A stretch of 64,000 bases of DNA from WTFY01 sp965220875 (GTDB taxonomy: Bacteria > Pseudomonadota > Gammaproteobacteria > UBA4575), in assembly GCA_965220875.1 (NCBI GenBank), contig OZ244849.1, positions 1,860,001 through 1,924,000 of the forward strand. Reading direction: 5' to 3'. Below the pieces are notes generated by a model. That model saw only the letters and a list, made by a program, of their open reading frames with translations, was not told where the DNA came from and did no database searches. Positions 8,364-17,179 of the stretch are shown one piece after another. Position numbers and translations under genes: made by a program. Position 1 is the stretch's first letter. Each line of letters starts with the position of its first letter.

Positions 8364-9401
8364 GTGGTGCACTCCCATAAGTTGATCCCCGAATGGGAAC
8401 GACAAGACGCCATAATCATCGTTTGGCCCCACCTGCATTCTGACTGGGCAAACATCATCAATCAGATAGAAGCAACCTATCTAGACCTGTGCAAATACAC
8501 CTGCAAACGACAGCTCGTCATAATCGTTGCCTATGATGCTGCACACAAATCTCATATAGAACAAAGGTTAAGTTATGTCTCGGCTTGTGCCGATAACATT
8601 ACATTTGTAGCAATTCCCACTAATGACACCTGGGTGCGCGATTATGGCCCTTTCTGCACCAGTGATGGAAACAGGCAATGCTTACTGGATTTTGAGTTCA
8701 ATGGTTGGGGACATAGACAGTACAACTACTCACTTGATAATTCATTCAACGCCCGGTTAATCAAGCATCTGAATTTTAAGGCTGCATACACACCGGTCAG
8801 TCAAATCCTTGAGGCAGGTAACATTGAAATAAACAGTCATGGTGAACTGCTGTGTTCAAAAAACTGTTTCATGCAAAACAGCCGCACACCCAGGACAGAG
8901 ATTCACAAGCTCGAAGAACAACTCGAGCACTGGTTAGGATGCAGCAAAATTTACTGGCTGGAAAATGTTCAGCTTGCCGGTGACGATACTTTTGGGCATG
9001 TGGACACGCTTGCCAGATTTTGCTCTGACGACATTATCGTACACGCCATTTCTAGCAATTGCGATGACCCTAACCGGGATGCGACAAACCAACTGGTAGC
9101 GCAACTGCAGGCTATAAAGCGCCAAAGTCATAACCGATTTGAGCTCATCCCTCTGCCACTACCTGAGCCACTGTATTTTTCAGGCCAACAACTGCCTGCA
9201 ACGTATACAAATTTTCTTATTACAAATAGTTCTGTACTGGTTCCTGTGTTTAATGACAAACAAGATTGTCAAATTCTCAAGCTCTTTGACGAACTGTTTC
9301 CTGACAGAGAAATATTTGATATTGAATGCTGTACTTTGATTCGGCAATACGGCGGGTTACACTGTGCCACCATGCAAATACCTGAAGGGTTCATGACATG
9401 A
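8364..9401 (+). CDS. aguA: Agmatine deiminase
   Basis: Peptidylarginine-deiminase-family enzyme that hydrolyses agmatine to N-carbamoylputrescine and ammonia. It has 345 residues from a GTG start that follows an in-frame TAA closely. Visible catalytic elements are WVRDYGP near residue 89, DDTFGHVDTLARF near 210 (catalytic Asp and His) and the nucleophile Cys in GGLHCATMQ near the C-terminus. The usual EGG loop before the substrate site reads EAG here (LEAGNIEIN, about residue 150). The downstream amidase overlaps it by 4 bases (ATGA), so both steps of agmatine to putrescine are translationally coupled. Confidence 0.93.
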   Translation: MVHSHKLIPEWERQDAIIIVWPHLHSDWANIINQIEATYLDLCKYTCKRQLVIIVAYDAAHKSHIEQRLSYVSACADNITFVAIPTNDTWVRDYGPFCTSDGNRQCLLDFEFNGWGHRQYNYSLDNSFNARLIKHLNFKAAYTPVSQILEAGNIEINSHGELLCSKNCFMQNSRTPRTEIHKLEEQLEHWLGCSKIYWLENVQLAGDDTFGHVDTLARFCSDDIIVHAISSNCDDPNRDATNQLVAQLQAIKRQSHNRFELIPLPLPEPLYFSGQQLPATYTNFLITNSSVLVPVFNDKQDCQILKLFDELFPDREIFDIECCTLIRQYGGLHCATMQIPEGFMT

Positions 9402-10285
9402 ACTTCATTCATGCCGCTTTGGTACAACAGCGCATGAATGCTGATTACCAGCACAATCTTGAAACAAGCCTGAAGGAGATACAGGCGGCTGCAAATATGG
9501 GTGCCAAGCTGGTTGTGCTGTGTGAATTGCATACAAGCCTGTATTTTTGCCAAGAAGAATCAGCTGAGTATTTCAGGCTTGCCCAAACAATACCTGGCCC
9601 GCTTACAGACCAGCTTGCTTCTGCAGCAAAGCAAAACAGTATAGTTGTAGTAGGGTCCGTGTTTGAAAAGCGAACCAGGGGCCTATATCACAATACTGCC
9701 GTCGTTCTAGACCAGGACGGAAGTCTCGCAGGAACTTACAGGAAAATGCATATACCAGATGGCCCAAGTTACCATGAGAAATACTATTTTGCTTTTGGAG
9801 ACTCAGGATTCAAGCCAATACAGACTTCGATAGGAAAGCTGGGTGTTATGGTCTGCTGGGACCAGTGGTTTCCTGAAGCAGCACGTCTGATGACCCTGGC
9901 AGGAGCAGAAATGCTGATTTACCCGTCTGCCATTGGCTGGAGCCACGAGGATCCGGAAGATGATAAATACCGCCAGTCTGACTCCTGGAGGATTATCCAG
10001 CAAAGCCATGCAATCGCAAATAATGTACCGGTTCTCTGCGTAAACCGCGTTGGATATGAACCTGACCCATCAGGACAAACCAAGGGAATCAACTTCTGGG
10101 GACAGTCTTTTGGCACTGACTCGGCAGGAGATATTATTGTCCAATGTTCTGGAAATTGTGCTGAAACACAGTACGCTAGAGTGGACTTGGCACATACCGA
10201 ATACCTCAGACAGACTTGGCCTTATTTGCGGGACAGGCGAATTGACGCTTACCAGGGCCTCGAAAAGAGGCTAATTGACGAGTGA
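9398..10285 (+). CDS. aguB: N-carbamoylputrescine amidohydrolase
   Basis: Nitrilase-superfamily enzyme that converts N-carbamoylputrescine to putrescine, CO2 and ammonia. The protein has 295 residues. The catalytic triad is visible as Glu in VVLCELHTS (about 43), Lys in YRKMHIPDGP (about 115) and Cys in VCWDQWFPEAAR (about 151); CWDQWFPE is typical of AguB. The start ATG overlaps the aguA stop in ATGA. Together with AguA it provides putrescine by the arginine decarboxylase/agmatine route; no speA is nearby. Confidence 0.96.
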   Translation: MNFIHAALVQQRMNADYQHNLETSLKEIQAAANMGAKLVVLCELHTSLYFCQEESAEYFRLAQTIPGPLTDQLASAAKQNSIVVVGSVFEKRTRGLYHNTAVVLDQDGSLAGTYRKMHIPDGPSYHEKYYFAFGDSGFKPIQTSIGKLGVMVCWDQWFPEAARLMTLAGAEMLIYPSAIGWSHEDPEDDKYRQSDSWRIIQQSHAIANNVPVLCVNRVGYEPDPSGQTKGINFWGQSFGTDSAGDIIVQCSGNCAETQYARVDLAHTEYLRQTWPYLRDRRIDAYQGLEKRLIDE

Positions 10286-10295
10286 TCCCATGCCC

Positions 10296-10523
10296 TTAAT
10301 CCCTGCGTGAAGAAATCCACGCCTTGAAATTACTTACACTCAAAACAAGTAATCCAAGTGCGACAAGTGCAATGACAATCAGTACAAGCAGTCCTGAACT
10401 TCCTTTCAGGGCATGCCCGAATAAGTCGACTTGATCAGTTTCACGATAGTGGAAATATTTTGGTACCAAACGTGAAACGAACAACGCACAGACAAGGATA
10501 TGTATGACTCCCTTGAACAGCAT
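10296..10523 (-). CDS. Small membrane protein, unknown function
   Basis: A 75-residue protein starting at the ATG at 10523 (MLFKGVIHIL). It has a hydrophobic segment at about residues 1-18 and a strong one at about 46-67 (GLLVLIVIALVALGLLVL), then a basic tail. It starts 6 bases after the stop of the small membrane gene at 10529, so the two form a pair. An upstream in-frame start at 10613 would overlap that gene by 85 bases and adds a soluble sequence that looks like the shadow of its neighbour. I do not recognise the family. Confidence 0.6.
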   Translation of the reverse strand: MLFKGVIHILVCALFVSRLVPKYFHYRETDQVDLFGHALKGSSGLLVLIVIALVALGLLVLSVSNFKAWISSRRD

Positions 10524-10528
10524 CTGGA

Positions 10529-10771
10529 CTAACTCATGCCTAGCATGACGAGGTAAGGAACAAGATATAACAGTACTGTGGCTAGCTTGTACATCCCCAT
10601 CAACAAGTAGCACACCCTGTCAAAATCTTCCACGGGTATTTGAAACCACTTGGCATGAAAACTGTAAATCCAGTCATGCGCAGTTATGAATACCAAGAAC
10701 CAGACTGCTAGCACGCCAAAATTGGTTAACGCACACCAGCCCAGTACATGACGCATATGGTCAAAGTCCAT
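10529..10771 (-). CDS. DUF6868-like small membrane protein
   Basis: An 80-residue protein with two membrane segments (about residues 12-30 and 55-77) joined by a region rich in aromatic residues (HDWIYSFHAKWFQIP). The pattern of an N-terminal LGWCALTNFG, a W/H-rich connector and a D-x-x-x-YLLMGMYK helix matches a widespread small gammaproteobacterial membrane family (DUF6868) as I recall it. The function is unknown. It precedes another small membrane protein on the same strand and lies between aguB and the ccm operon. Confidence 0.65.
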   Translation of the reverse strand: MDFDHMRHVLGWCALTNFGVLAVWFLVFITAHDWIYSFHAKWFQIPVEDFDRVCYLLMGMYKLATVLLYLVPYLVMLGMS

Positions 10772-10889
10772 GACAAGACCGCCTGCCAGTTACAAATTGC
10801 ATGATCTGAATGTTAATTTGAATAACGCGCTACACAATTGCTTTGTTTGATAGTACCGAACTACAAGCGGCTGCTCTGATGCAAGAAAT

Positions 10890-12137
10890 TCAAGGTGCAA
10901 TCGTACTGATCAATACGGTCACGGGCGTTGTGCTCTGGGTATTAACCGCCCCTGCACTACCATACAGGTCACCAGTCTGCATAATTGCTTTCCCGGACTT
11001 CGAGATTCTAGCTATTACTTCCACCTGCTCGACACCGGACAAAGTCATGCCCGGTATCATTGCCATGGAATCATTCAGAGTAACGGTTGCAGGCAAACTT
11101 GCAGCAGTCATTTTGGCTAACGCTAATGGCATTGGGGGGCCATTTACTGCACGGGCATAAACGAAAAGCGTATCGGATTTTTTCACATATTCCTGTAAAG
11201 ATTCATTGATCGATACGTGTACGACTATGGAAGCACTTCCTCTTGCTTCCTCATTCGGATACAACCCCTGCTCAACACCCTGCGCAGTGCTAACTTGTGC
11301 CATGGCTTTTTGTTTTGCATCATTTAGATAAGCAAGCAAAGCGGTACGTGCCTCTTCTTGGCCACTCGGTATTTGCTGCAGCAGTTTATCCCAGTGCGTC
11401 ACAGCACTTTTATAGTCATGAAGCTGATACGCGGCATATCCTGCATACCACAAAGCGCGCTCATGTGCAGGATCAACTCTTAAAGCCCGAACGAACAGAG
11501 TCATAACTTCTTTGCTGAATTGGTGTCCTGAAGCAAATACTTGCGCCTCGGCATAAGCAACCATTACATCTGGATCGGCACCGTTTGACAATTCGTATGC
11601 CCGTTCAAATGCCGATACGGCTTGGCCTGACCTCCCTAATGCCATGAAGGACCTACCCAACATGAGCCAACCCTCAAGATTCGCAGGATCAGCTTGCAGC
11701 TTTCGTTCTAGATTCATAATTGCCTGCTGTGCGGATGACATGTTCCCTTGCTGAACAAGCATCGACTGCGAATCATCTGACAGCAAAACCAAGCCATTGC
11801 TGATCTTAAGGTATAAAAATACAGACAATGCCGGGACAGCGATCAGGATCAGCATAGGTAACAATTTGCCGCTGCCTTTCTCTAGAGGCTCATTGGAGTA
11901 TTCAAGATCATCAATCAGCGCACGCTGCAAGTCTGTTCGAGCAGCTTGCAGTTGCTCGGCATCAATGAGTCCACGTTCAAAATCTTCCTCCAGCTCTACA
12001 AGCTTCCTTTCAAAAACTGCCTTGTTCACAGACTGATGGCTGATTTCCCGTTTAGAACTTTTCCCGAACAGCGGTGGCAAAATAAGTAACAGGGCAGCTG
12101 CAAGCAACAGCGAACAAATCAACCAGAAGGCTAGCAT
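10890..12137 (-). CDS. ccmI: Cytochrome c maturation protein CcmI (TPR)
   Basis: Chaperone that holds apocytochrome c for heme ligation. The 415 residues start with a membrane helix (about 2-22), then a cytoplasmic helical loop containing EEDFERGLIDAEQ, a second helix at about 93-112, and a periplasmic region with TPR motifs at about 120-280 (for example GWLMLGRSFMALGRSGQAVSAFERA). The C-terminal part matches the CcmI/CcmH2 immunoglobulin-like domain (VVHVSINESLQ). It is the last gene of the minus-strand ccmABCDEFGHI operon, 6 bases after ccmH. Confidence 0.93.
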   Translation of the reverse strand: MLAFWLICSLLLAAALLLILPPLFGKSSKREISHQSVNKAVFERKLVELEEDFERGLIDAEQLQAARTDLQRALIDDLEYSNEPLEKGSGKLLPMLILIAVPALSVFLYLKISNGLVLLSDDSQSMLVQQGNMSSAQQAIMNLERKLQADPANLEGWLMLGRSFMALGRSGQAVSAFERAYELSNGADPDVMVAYAEAQVFASGHQFSKEVMTLFVRALRVDPAHERALWYAGYAAYQLHDYKSAVTHWDKLLQQIPSGQEEARTALLAYLNDAKQKAMAQVSTAQGVEQGLYPNEEARGSASIVVHVSINESLQEYVKKSDTLFVYARAVNGPPMPLALAKMTAASLPATVTLNDSMAMIPGMTLSGVEQVEVIARISKSGKAIMQTGDLYGSAGAVNTQSTTPVTVLISTIAP

Positions 12138-12143
12138 GTGAAT

Positions 12144-12599
12144 CTAATCTTCAGACTTGCCGAGGATAGTATTGACTTTCATCTTCTCTTCTTCTGTAAG
12201 GGGCATGTTTCCCACGCTTCGCTGGCCCCTCAAGACTCGTGCCAAAACCAGAAGTGCAATGCCCAGAAAGACAAATGGGCCAAACCAGAGCAGTAGAGTC
12301 CTGGGTTTTAAAGGAGGTCTGTACAACACAAAATCGCCATATCTGCTTGCCATGAAATCGATAATCTCGGAATCTGTAGCACCTTCAAGTAGCATTTTCT
12401 TGACTTCAGCCCGCAGGTCCTTGGCCAAATCTGCATTGGATTCTGCAATCGTCTGGTTTTGGCAAACCAGACAGCGCAGCTCGTTCAGAATAGAGTGATA
12501 ACGGTTTTCAAAATCTGATTCAGCAGTCAATGGCTTAGCTGAAACGGTTACGCAAATCAATAATCCGAATCCGAGAACAACACTACAGGCTCGATTCAT
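12144..12599 (-). CDS. ccmH: Cytochrome c maturation protein CcmH
   Basis: Thiol protein that reduces the apocytochrome CXXCH cysteines for heme attachment by CcmF. It has 151 residues with a signal/anchor at the N-terminus, the hallmark RCLVCQNQTI motif at about residues 43-52, and a C-terminal membrane helix (LLWFGPFVFLGIALLVL). It is the single-domain CcmL-type form; the TPR part is the separate ccmI. Its ATG at 12599 follows the ccmG stop by one base. Confidence 0.96.
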   Translation of the reverse strand: MNRACSVVLGFGLLICVTVSAKPLTAESDFENRYHSILNELRCLVCQNQTIAESNADLAKDLRAEVKKMLLEGATDSEIIDFMASRYGDFVLYRPPLKPRTLLLWFGPFVFLGIALLVLARVLRGQRSVGNMPLTEEEKMKVNTILGKSED

Positions 12600-12600
12600 C

Positions 12601-13134
12601 TCACATGCTCTCGTTATGCAATTGCCGAATCAGGGGCAGCAAAGTCAGTTGCACATCATTTCGGGTGATAACCCCGATATGCTTATGACGAATCACTCCC
12701 TGCTTATCTATGATGAATGTCTCGGGTACACCATATACACCCCAGTCAATGCCTACCCGGCCAGTTGCGTCCACAGCGCTGGCTTCAAAGGGATCACCAT
12801 GTTCTATCAAATAACGCCTTGCTTCAGAGATTTCATCCTTGTAATTCAAACCGTACACTGTCACCGCCTTCGAATTAGACAACTCAACGAGCAGGGGATG
12901 CTCCTGGCGGCAGGCCAAACACCAAGTTGCCCAAACATTGAATAAGGATACCTTTCCTGCAAACTCCGATTCCGAAAATTCGATTTCATTATCCCAGAGT
13001 CGTGGCAAAGTAAATTGAGGCACTGGCTTCCCAACCAGGGGAGACGATACTGCGGTAGGATCTTTATATAACCCGGCTACCAAAAATCCGGCTAAAACGA
13101 AAAAAACAATAACTGGAATGAAGTACTTGAACAT
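12601..13134 (-). CDS. ccmG: Thiol:disulfide interchange protein CcmG/DsbE
   Basis: Membrane-anchored periplasmic thioredoxin-like protein that donates electrons to CcmH or apocytochrome c. The 177 residues have an N-terminal anchor (about 4-23), the segment GKPVPQFTLP, the thioredoxin motif NVWATWCLACRQEHP with WCLAC, and the cis-proline region YGVPETFIID. The residues between the cysteines are Leu-Ala rather than the Pro-Thr of E. coli CcmG. It lies between ccmF and ccmH in the operon. Confidence 0.96.
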   Translation of the reverse strand: MFKYFIPVIVFFVLAGFLVAGLYKDPTAVSSPLVGKPVPQFTLPRLWDNEIEFSESEFAGKVSLFNVWATWCLACRQEHPLLVELSNSKAVTVYGLNYKDEISEARRYLIEHGDPFEASAVDATGRVGIDWGVYGVPETFIIDKQGVIRHKHIGVITRNDVQLTLLPLIRQLHNESM

Positions 13135-13140
13135 GGTAAA

Positions 13141-15159
13141 TCATGAAGGAAGCACAAAGCGCTTGCCATACATTTTCTTCTTTACATGCTGCCCTCCTCC
13201 ACGCTTGAACCGGATTCGGTAACGACGATCCAGTGCAGCCAAAATTCCGCCGGTAGCCATAAGCATGGTACCAAGCCATATCCATTGTACAAAGGGTTTG
13301 TAGTACAACCGCATGCCCCATGTATTTTCATCAACCTGCTCACCTAATGCGACATATACATCACGTAAAAACCCAGAATCAATTCCTGCCTCTGTCATCG
13401 GGTTTTGTTGTACAAGATATGTGCGCTTTTCAGGGAAAAGTGTAGCTACCAGTCTACCCTCACTGGATACACGTACAGAGGCTTGTTTTGAAGCATAGTT
13501 TGGACCCCTAACATCCTTGACTCCTTCAAATTGAAATTCGTATCCTGCCATTTCAGTTTTCTGGCCAACGTGCATTGGTAATTCCCTCACTTGCTCGTAT
13601 GCACTCACAAACGTCACGCCAAGAACAAAAATACCTATACCGCAATGTGCAATCGACATCCCCCACGTTGCTTGGGGAATCTTCATGATTCGGCGAAATC
13701 CACGTACGCCAAATCCGGAACTGATTGCATTTTTAAACAGATAATACACTGCAGACGAAACAGACCATCCACCCAGTGCTACGCCTAGAAATACCAGAAT
13801 CGAAGTTTTGCCAGCAACAATAAAAGGTAAAGCGATACCAATTACTATCCCGACAACTGCCACTTTGATCAATCTGGCCAATACCTTGCTCATCACCGCA
13901 CTCTTCCAACGCATAAATGGTCCTATGCCAACGACCAGTACAAGCGGCAAAGTCAACACAGAAAATACAAAATCAAAGTATGGCTTTCCAACGGATAATG
14001 ATGGCAAGTCAAAGGCGCTAACAAATAACGGATAAAGGGTTCCAACAAGAATTGTCAACATAGCAACCAGTAGTAAGACATTGTTAACCAGCAAGGCAGT
14101 CTCACGAGAAAAAATGTCAAATTGTCCTGAAGACTTTATGTGTGGTGCGCGAATCGCATAAAGCAGCAATGACCCACCAATGACTACTGCCAGGAATACA
14201 AGAATATACAGACCACGGGCCGGATCATTGGCAAACGCGTGAACAGACACCAGGACACCTGAACGCACCAAAAAGGCACCCAATAGACACAGCGAAAATG
14301 TAAATATTGACAACAATACGGTCCAGCTTTTAAAGCTCGACCTTTTGTCAGTGACGGCTAGTGAATGAACAAGTGCTGTACCTACCAGCCAAGGCATGAA
14401 TGATGCATTTTCAACAGGGTCCCAGAACCACCAGCCTCCCCAGCCAAGTTCGTGATAGGCCCACCAACTTCCGAGTGATATGCCTATGGTGAGAAACACC
14501 CATGCAAAGATTGCCCAAGGCCTTGACCATCTTGCCCAAATAGAATCCAACTTACCTCCCAACAAAGCTGCAATAGCAAATGAAAAGGCAACCGAAAATC
14601 CAACATATCCCATGTATAGCATCGGCGGGTGGATCACGAGGCCTGGGTCTTGCAACAATGGGTTCAGATCCTGACCTTCCATAGGAGATGGAAAAATTCG
14701 CTCGAACGGATTCGAAGTGAGAAGCATGAACAGTAGGAAACCAGAGCTTACCAAACCCATAACCCCCAAAACACGAGCAACCATATCATTCGGCAGACTG
14801 CGACAAAAAACTGTTACTGCAAATGTCCAGATGCCTAGCATGAGCACCCAAAGCAGCAATGACCCTTCGTGTGCCCCCCAAACTGCTGAAAACTTGTAAT
14901 AGATTGGCAAGGCAGAATTGGAGTTGTTTGCAACATACAGCACGGAAAAGTCATTACTGATAAAGCTGTATGTCAAACAGATGTAGGAAATTAGGATAAA
15001 AAGAAACTGTGCGCGTGCCGCAGGTTTTGCAATGGCTATCCATTGGAAAGTGCGGGTTTGTGCACCCAGTATCGGAACGATGCTCTGTACAAGTGCCAGG
15101 CAAAGCGCAATTATCAGTGCAAAGTTTCCAATTTCTGGGATCATCGAAATTTTTGTCAT
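13141..15159 (-). CDS. ccmF: Heme lyase CcmF
   Basis: Multi-spanning inner-membrane subunit that ligates heme to apocytochrome c. The 672 residues match the family. The tryptophan-rich WWD domain (HELGWGGWWFWDPVENASFMPW) is near residues 230-250, with many membrane helices on both sides and a periplasmic soluble region before the last helix. Its start overlaps the ccmE stop by 4 bases (ATGA at 15156-15159), giving translational coupling. Confidence 0.97.
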   Translation of the reverse strand: MTKISMIPEIGNFALIIALCLALVQSIVPILGAQTRTFQWIAIAKPAARAQFLFILISYICLTYSFISNDFSVLYVANNSNSALPIYYKFSAVWGAHEGSLLLWVLMLGIWTFAVTVFCRSLPNDMVARVLGVMGLVSSGFLLFMLLTSNPFERIFPSPMEGQDLNPLLQDPGLVIHPPMLYMGYVGFSVAFSFAIAALLGGKLDSIWARWSRPWAIFAWVFLTIGISLGSWWAYHELGWGGWWFWDPVENASFMPWLVGTALVHSLAVTDKRSSFKSWTVLLSIFTFSLCLLGAFLVRSGVLVSVHAFANDPARGLYILVFLAVVIGGSLLLYAIRAPHIKSSGQFDIFSRETALLVNNVLLLVAMLTILVGTLYPLFVSAFDLPSLSVGKPYFDFVFSVLTLPLVLVVGIGPFMRWKSAVMSKVLARLIKVAVVGIVIGIALPFIVAGKTSILVFLGVALGGWSVSSAVYYLFKNAISSGFGVRGFRRIMKIPQATWGMSIAHCGIGIFVLGVTFVSAYEQVRELPMHVGQKTEMAGYEFQFEGVKDVRGPNYASKQASVRVSSEGRLVATLFPEKRTYLVQQNPMTEAGIDSGFLRDVYVALGEQVDENTWGMRLYYKPFVQWIWLGTMLMATGGILAALDRRYRIRFKRGGGQHVKKKMYGKRFVLPS

Positions 15160-15608
15160 CCTTGAGGTTGATTTGGATGCAAAGCACCCTGCTTATTCAG
15201 ACTGGCTGCGACTTCTGGGGGCATATAATTTTCATCGTGCTTTGCCAGAACCTCCTGAGCGACAAAAATACCTCCTTCATTCAACAATCCTTGCGCAACA
15301 ATACCCTGACCCTCCCTGAACAGGTCAGGCAGCAACCCCGTATGGCGCACTGTAATGGAATGATTCAGATCAGTCAGGCCAAATTCTGTTGTCAGCCCAT
15401 CCTCAGCCTTTACCACACTACCCGAAACAACGATGCCACCAAGTCTGAATAGCCTGTTTTCCGGCACCTCGCCCGAAATTACCTGAGAAGGCGTATGGAA
15501 TAACATGATATTTTGACGCATAGCATACAAAGACAGTGCGACCGCGACACTGAACCCTACAAGTAGCACGATCATGAAAATCAGACGTTGTTTTCTTTTA
15601 GCACGCAT
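15156..15608 (-). CDS. ccmE: Heme chaperone CcmE
   Basis: Periplasmic heme shuttle anchored by an N-terminal helix (about residues 9-28). The 150 residues include the OB-fold strands and the heme-binding motif LAKHDENYMPPE, whose His forms the covalent heme bond and whose Tyr is the axial ligand. It follows ccmD by 6 bases and overlaps ccmF by 4 bases. Confidence 0.97.
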   Translation of the reverse strand: MRAKRKQRLIFMIVLLVGFSVAVALSLYAMRQNIMLFHTPSQVISGEVPENRLFRLGGIVVSGSVVKAEDGLTTEFGLTDLNHSITVRHTGLLPDLFREGQGIVAQGLLNEGGIFVAQEVLAKHDENYMPPEVAASLNKQGALHPNQPQG

Positions 15609-15614
15609 TGAACA

Positions 15615-15764
15615 CTACTGTTCCAGAGCTTCTTTTATTTCTTTTAGGATTTTATTTTTGCGCAGACTGGTGAAGACTATGCTCAACACGAGAACAACTA
15701 CAGTTATACCGTATGCACCCCATACAAACAAAGCCCTTCCCTCCAGGTAAACTATTTCCTGCAC
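15615..15764 (-). CDS. ccmD: Heme exporter protein CcmD
   Basis: A 49-residue membrane protein that stabilises holo-CcmE with CcmABC. It reads from a GTG at 15764 whose first base is the last base of the ccmC TAG stop, to a TAG at 15615-15617. The family pattern is clear: a short N-terminus, LFVWGAYGIT leading into one membrane helix (about residues 11-32), then a basic amphipathic tail RKNKILKEIKEALEQ. Its position between ccmC and ccmE is canonical. Confidence 0.9.
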   Translation of the reverse strand: MQEIVYLEGRALFVWGAYGITVVVLVLSIVFTSLRKNKILKEIKEALEQ

Positions 15765-16507
15765 TAGTTTGCTTCCACTAATAACTGTTTCACCCAGTTC
15801 GTCCTTCTCTCACGGTACAAAATTTGATTCCGCATGCGAATGATCAACAGTACTATAAAATAGGCCTGAAATGCTGCAGCCACGACCAACAGGGGATACA
15901 GCATGCTTGGATGAACCGATGGAGATGCTGAAACAAGCTGCATATTCGGTTGGTGCAGAGAATTCCACCACGTTACTGAAAAGTGAATGATAGGTATGTT
16001 AATTACACCTATGACAGCCAAGATACCTGATAGCCTAGACGCAGTTCGGGAATCTTCAATTGCCGAGTGAATGGCAACAACCCCTAAGTACAAAAACAAC
16101 AGTATCAGTTCGGAAGTAAGCCTTGCATCCCACTGCCAGTAAGTGCCCCAGGTCGGCTTCCCCCATAACATGCCCGTAATCAGTGCAAGTGCTGTAAACA
16201 TTGCACCGATGACAGCGCATTCGGACACTACAATTTCGGAAACCTTGGTCCGCCAGACCAATGCTGTAAATCCGGCTATTGCCATGATGACGTACACAAA
16301 CATCGACATCCAAGCCGCAGGCACGTGAACAAATATTATCCTGTAGGTCTCGCCTTGCTGATAATCTGTCGGTGCAATGAATAATCCCCAGTAGAGCCCA
16401 GCAACCATCAGCACGATGGTCAAACCTGCAAGCCAAGGAATCCATTTTCCGGACCACTCGTAAAAATATTTTAATGAAGATAATCTATGCAGGAATTTCC
16501 ACATCAC
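15764..16507 (-). CDS. ccmC: Heme exporter protein CcmC
   Basis: Inner-membrane protein that loads heme onto CcmE. It has 247 residues with six membrane helices. The WWD-type segment (TWGTYWQWDARLTSELIL) is near residues 118-135, and periplasmic His residues occur in FVHVPAAWMS and in WWNSLHQP. The start follows the ccmB stop directly, with no bases between. Confidence 0.97.
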   Translation of the reverse strand: MMWKFLHRLSSLKYFYEWSGKWIPWLAGLTIVLMVAGLYWGLFIAPTDYQQGETYRIIFVHVPAAWMSMFVYVIMAIAGFTALVWRTKVSEIVVSECAVIGAMFTALALITGMLWGKPTWGTYWQWDARLTSELILLFLYLGVVAIHSAIEDSRTASRLSGILAVIGVINIPIIHFSVTWWNSLHQPNMQLVSASPSVHPSMLYPLLVVAAAFQAYFIVLLIIRMRNQILYRERRTNWVKQLLVEAN

Positions 16508-17176
16508 TCAATCCATACTCACCCTCAGTGAGGCACTGATTGCCAAAGGGGCCAAAATTAGGGCCAGAATCAAACCTGCACCCAGCATGGCCAGTTGGCC
16601 TGAAACAGCTTGCCCATCCATTGCAGCACTCACTGCGGACGATGCAAATATCAACACCGGAATATAAAGTGGCAACACAAGCAGGCCAATTAATATGCCG
16701 CCACCCCCCAAACCTACCGTGAGCGCTGCACCAATAGCACCAACCAGGCTCAGTATGGGGGTACCAATCAGAACCGAAATCCACAATACAGGAAGAACCT
16801 GTCCAGGTATATGCAGGAGCATGGCCATAACAGGTACAATTCCCAGCATGGGCACACCCGTTATTATCCAGTGCGCAACCACTTTACCGAAGATCAGCAG
16901 CGGGATTGGGTATGGGCTTAAAAACAGCTGCTCAATACTGCCATCTTCAAAATCTTGCTTGAAGATTCTTTCTACGGAAATCAGGGCAGCAAGTAAAGCT
17001 GTAACCCATACCACACCAGGTGCCAACTTGCTCAGAAAACTAACATCCGGACTTACGCCGAGCGGGAAAAGAGTTACCACAATTGCATAAAACAGCACCG
17101 GGTTCATCAATTCAGCACGACGCCGAAATGCCACCAGCAAGTCGCGATGTATGACAGTCAGGAGTACATTCAGCAC
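16508..17176 (-). CDS. ccmB: Heme exporter protein CcmB
   Basis: Membrane subunit of the CcmAB ABC transporter that releases holo-CcmE from CcmC. The 222 residues contain six hydrophobic helices, and the N-terminal VIHRDLLVAFRRRAELMNP segment is characteristic. The gene is 3 bases downstream of ccmA and abuts ccmC. Confidence 0.96.
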   Translation of the reverse strand: MLNVLLTVIHRDLLVAFRRRAELMNPVLFYAIVVTLFPLGVSPDVSFLSKLAPGVVWVTALLAALISVERIFKQDFEDGSIEQLFLSPYPIPLLIFGKVVAHWIITGVPMLGIVPVMAMLLHIPGQVLPVLWISVLIGTPILSLVGAIGAALTVGLGGGGILIGLLVLPLYIPVLIFASSAVSAAMDGQAVSGQLAMLGAGLILALILAPLAISASLRVSMD

Positions 17177-17179
17177 AGT

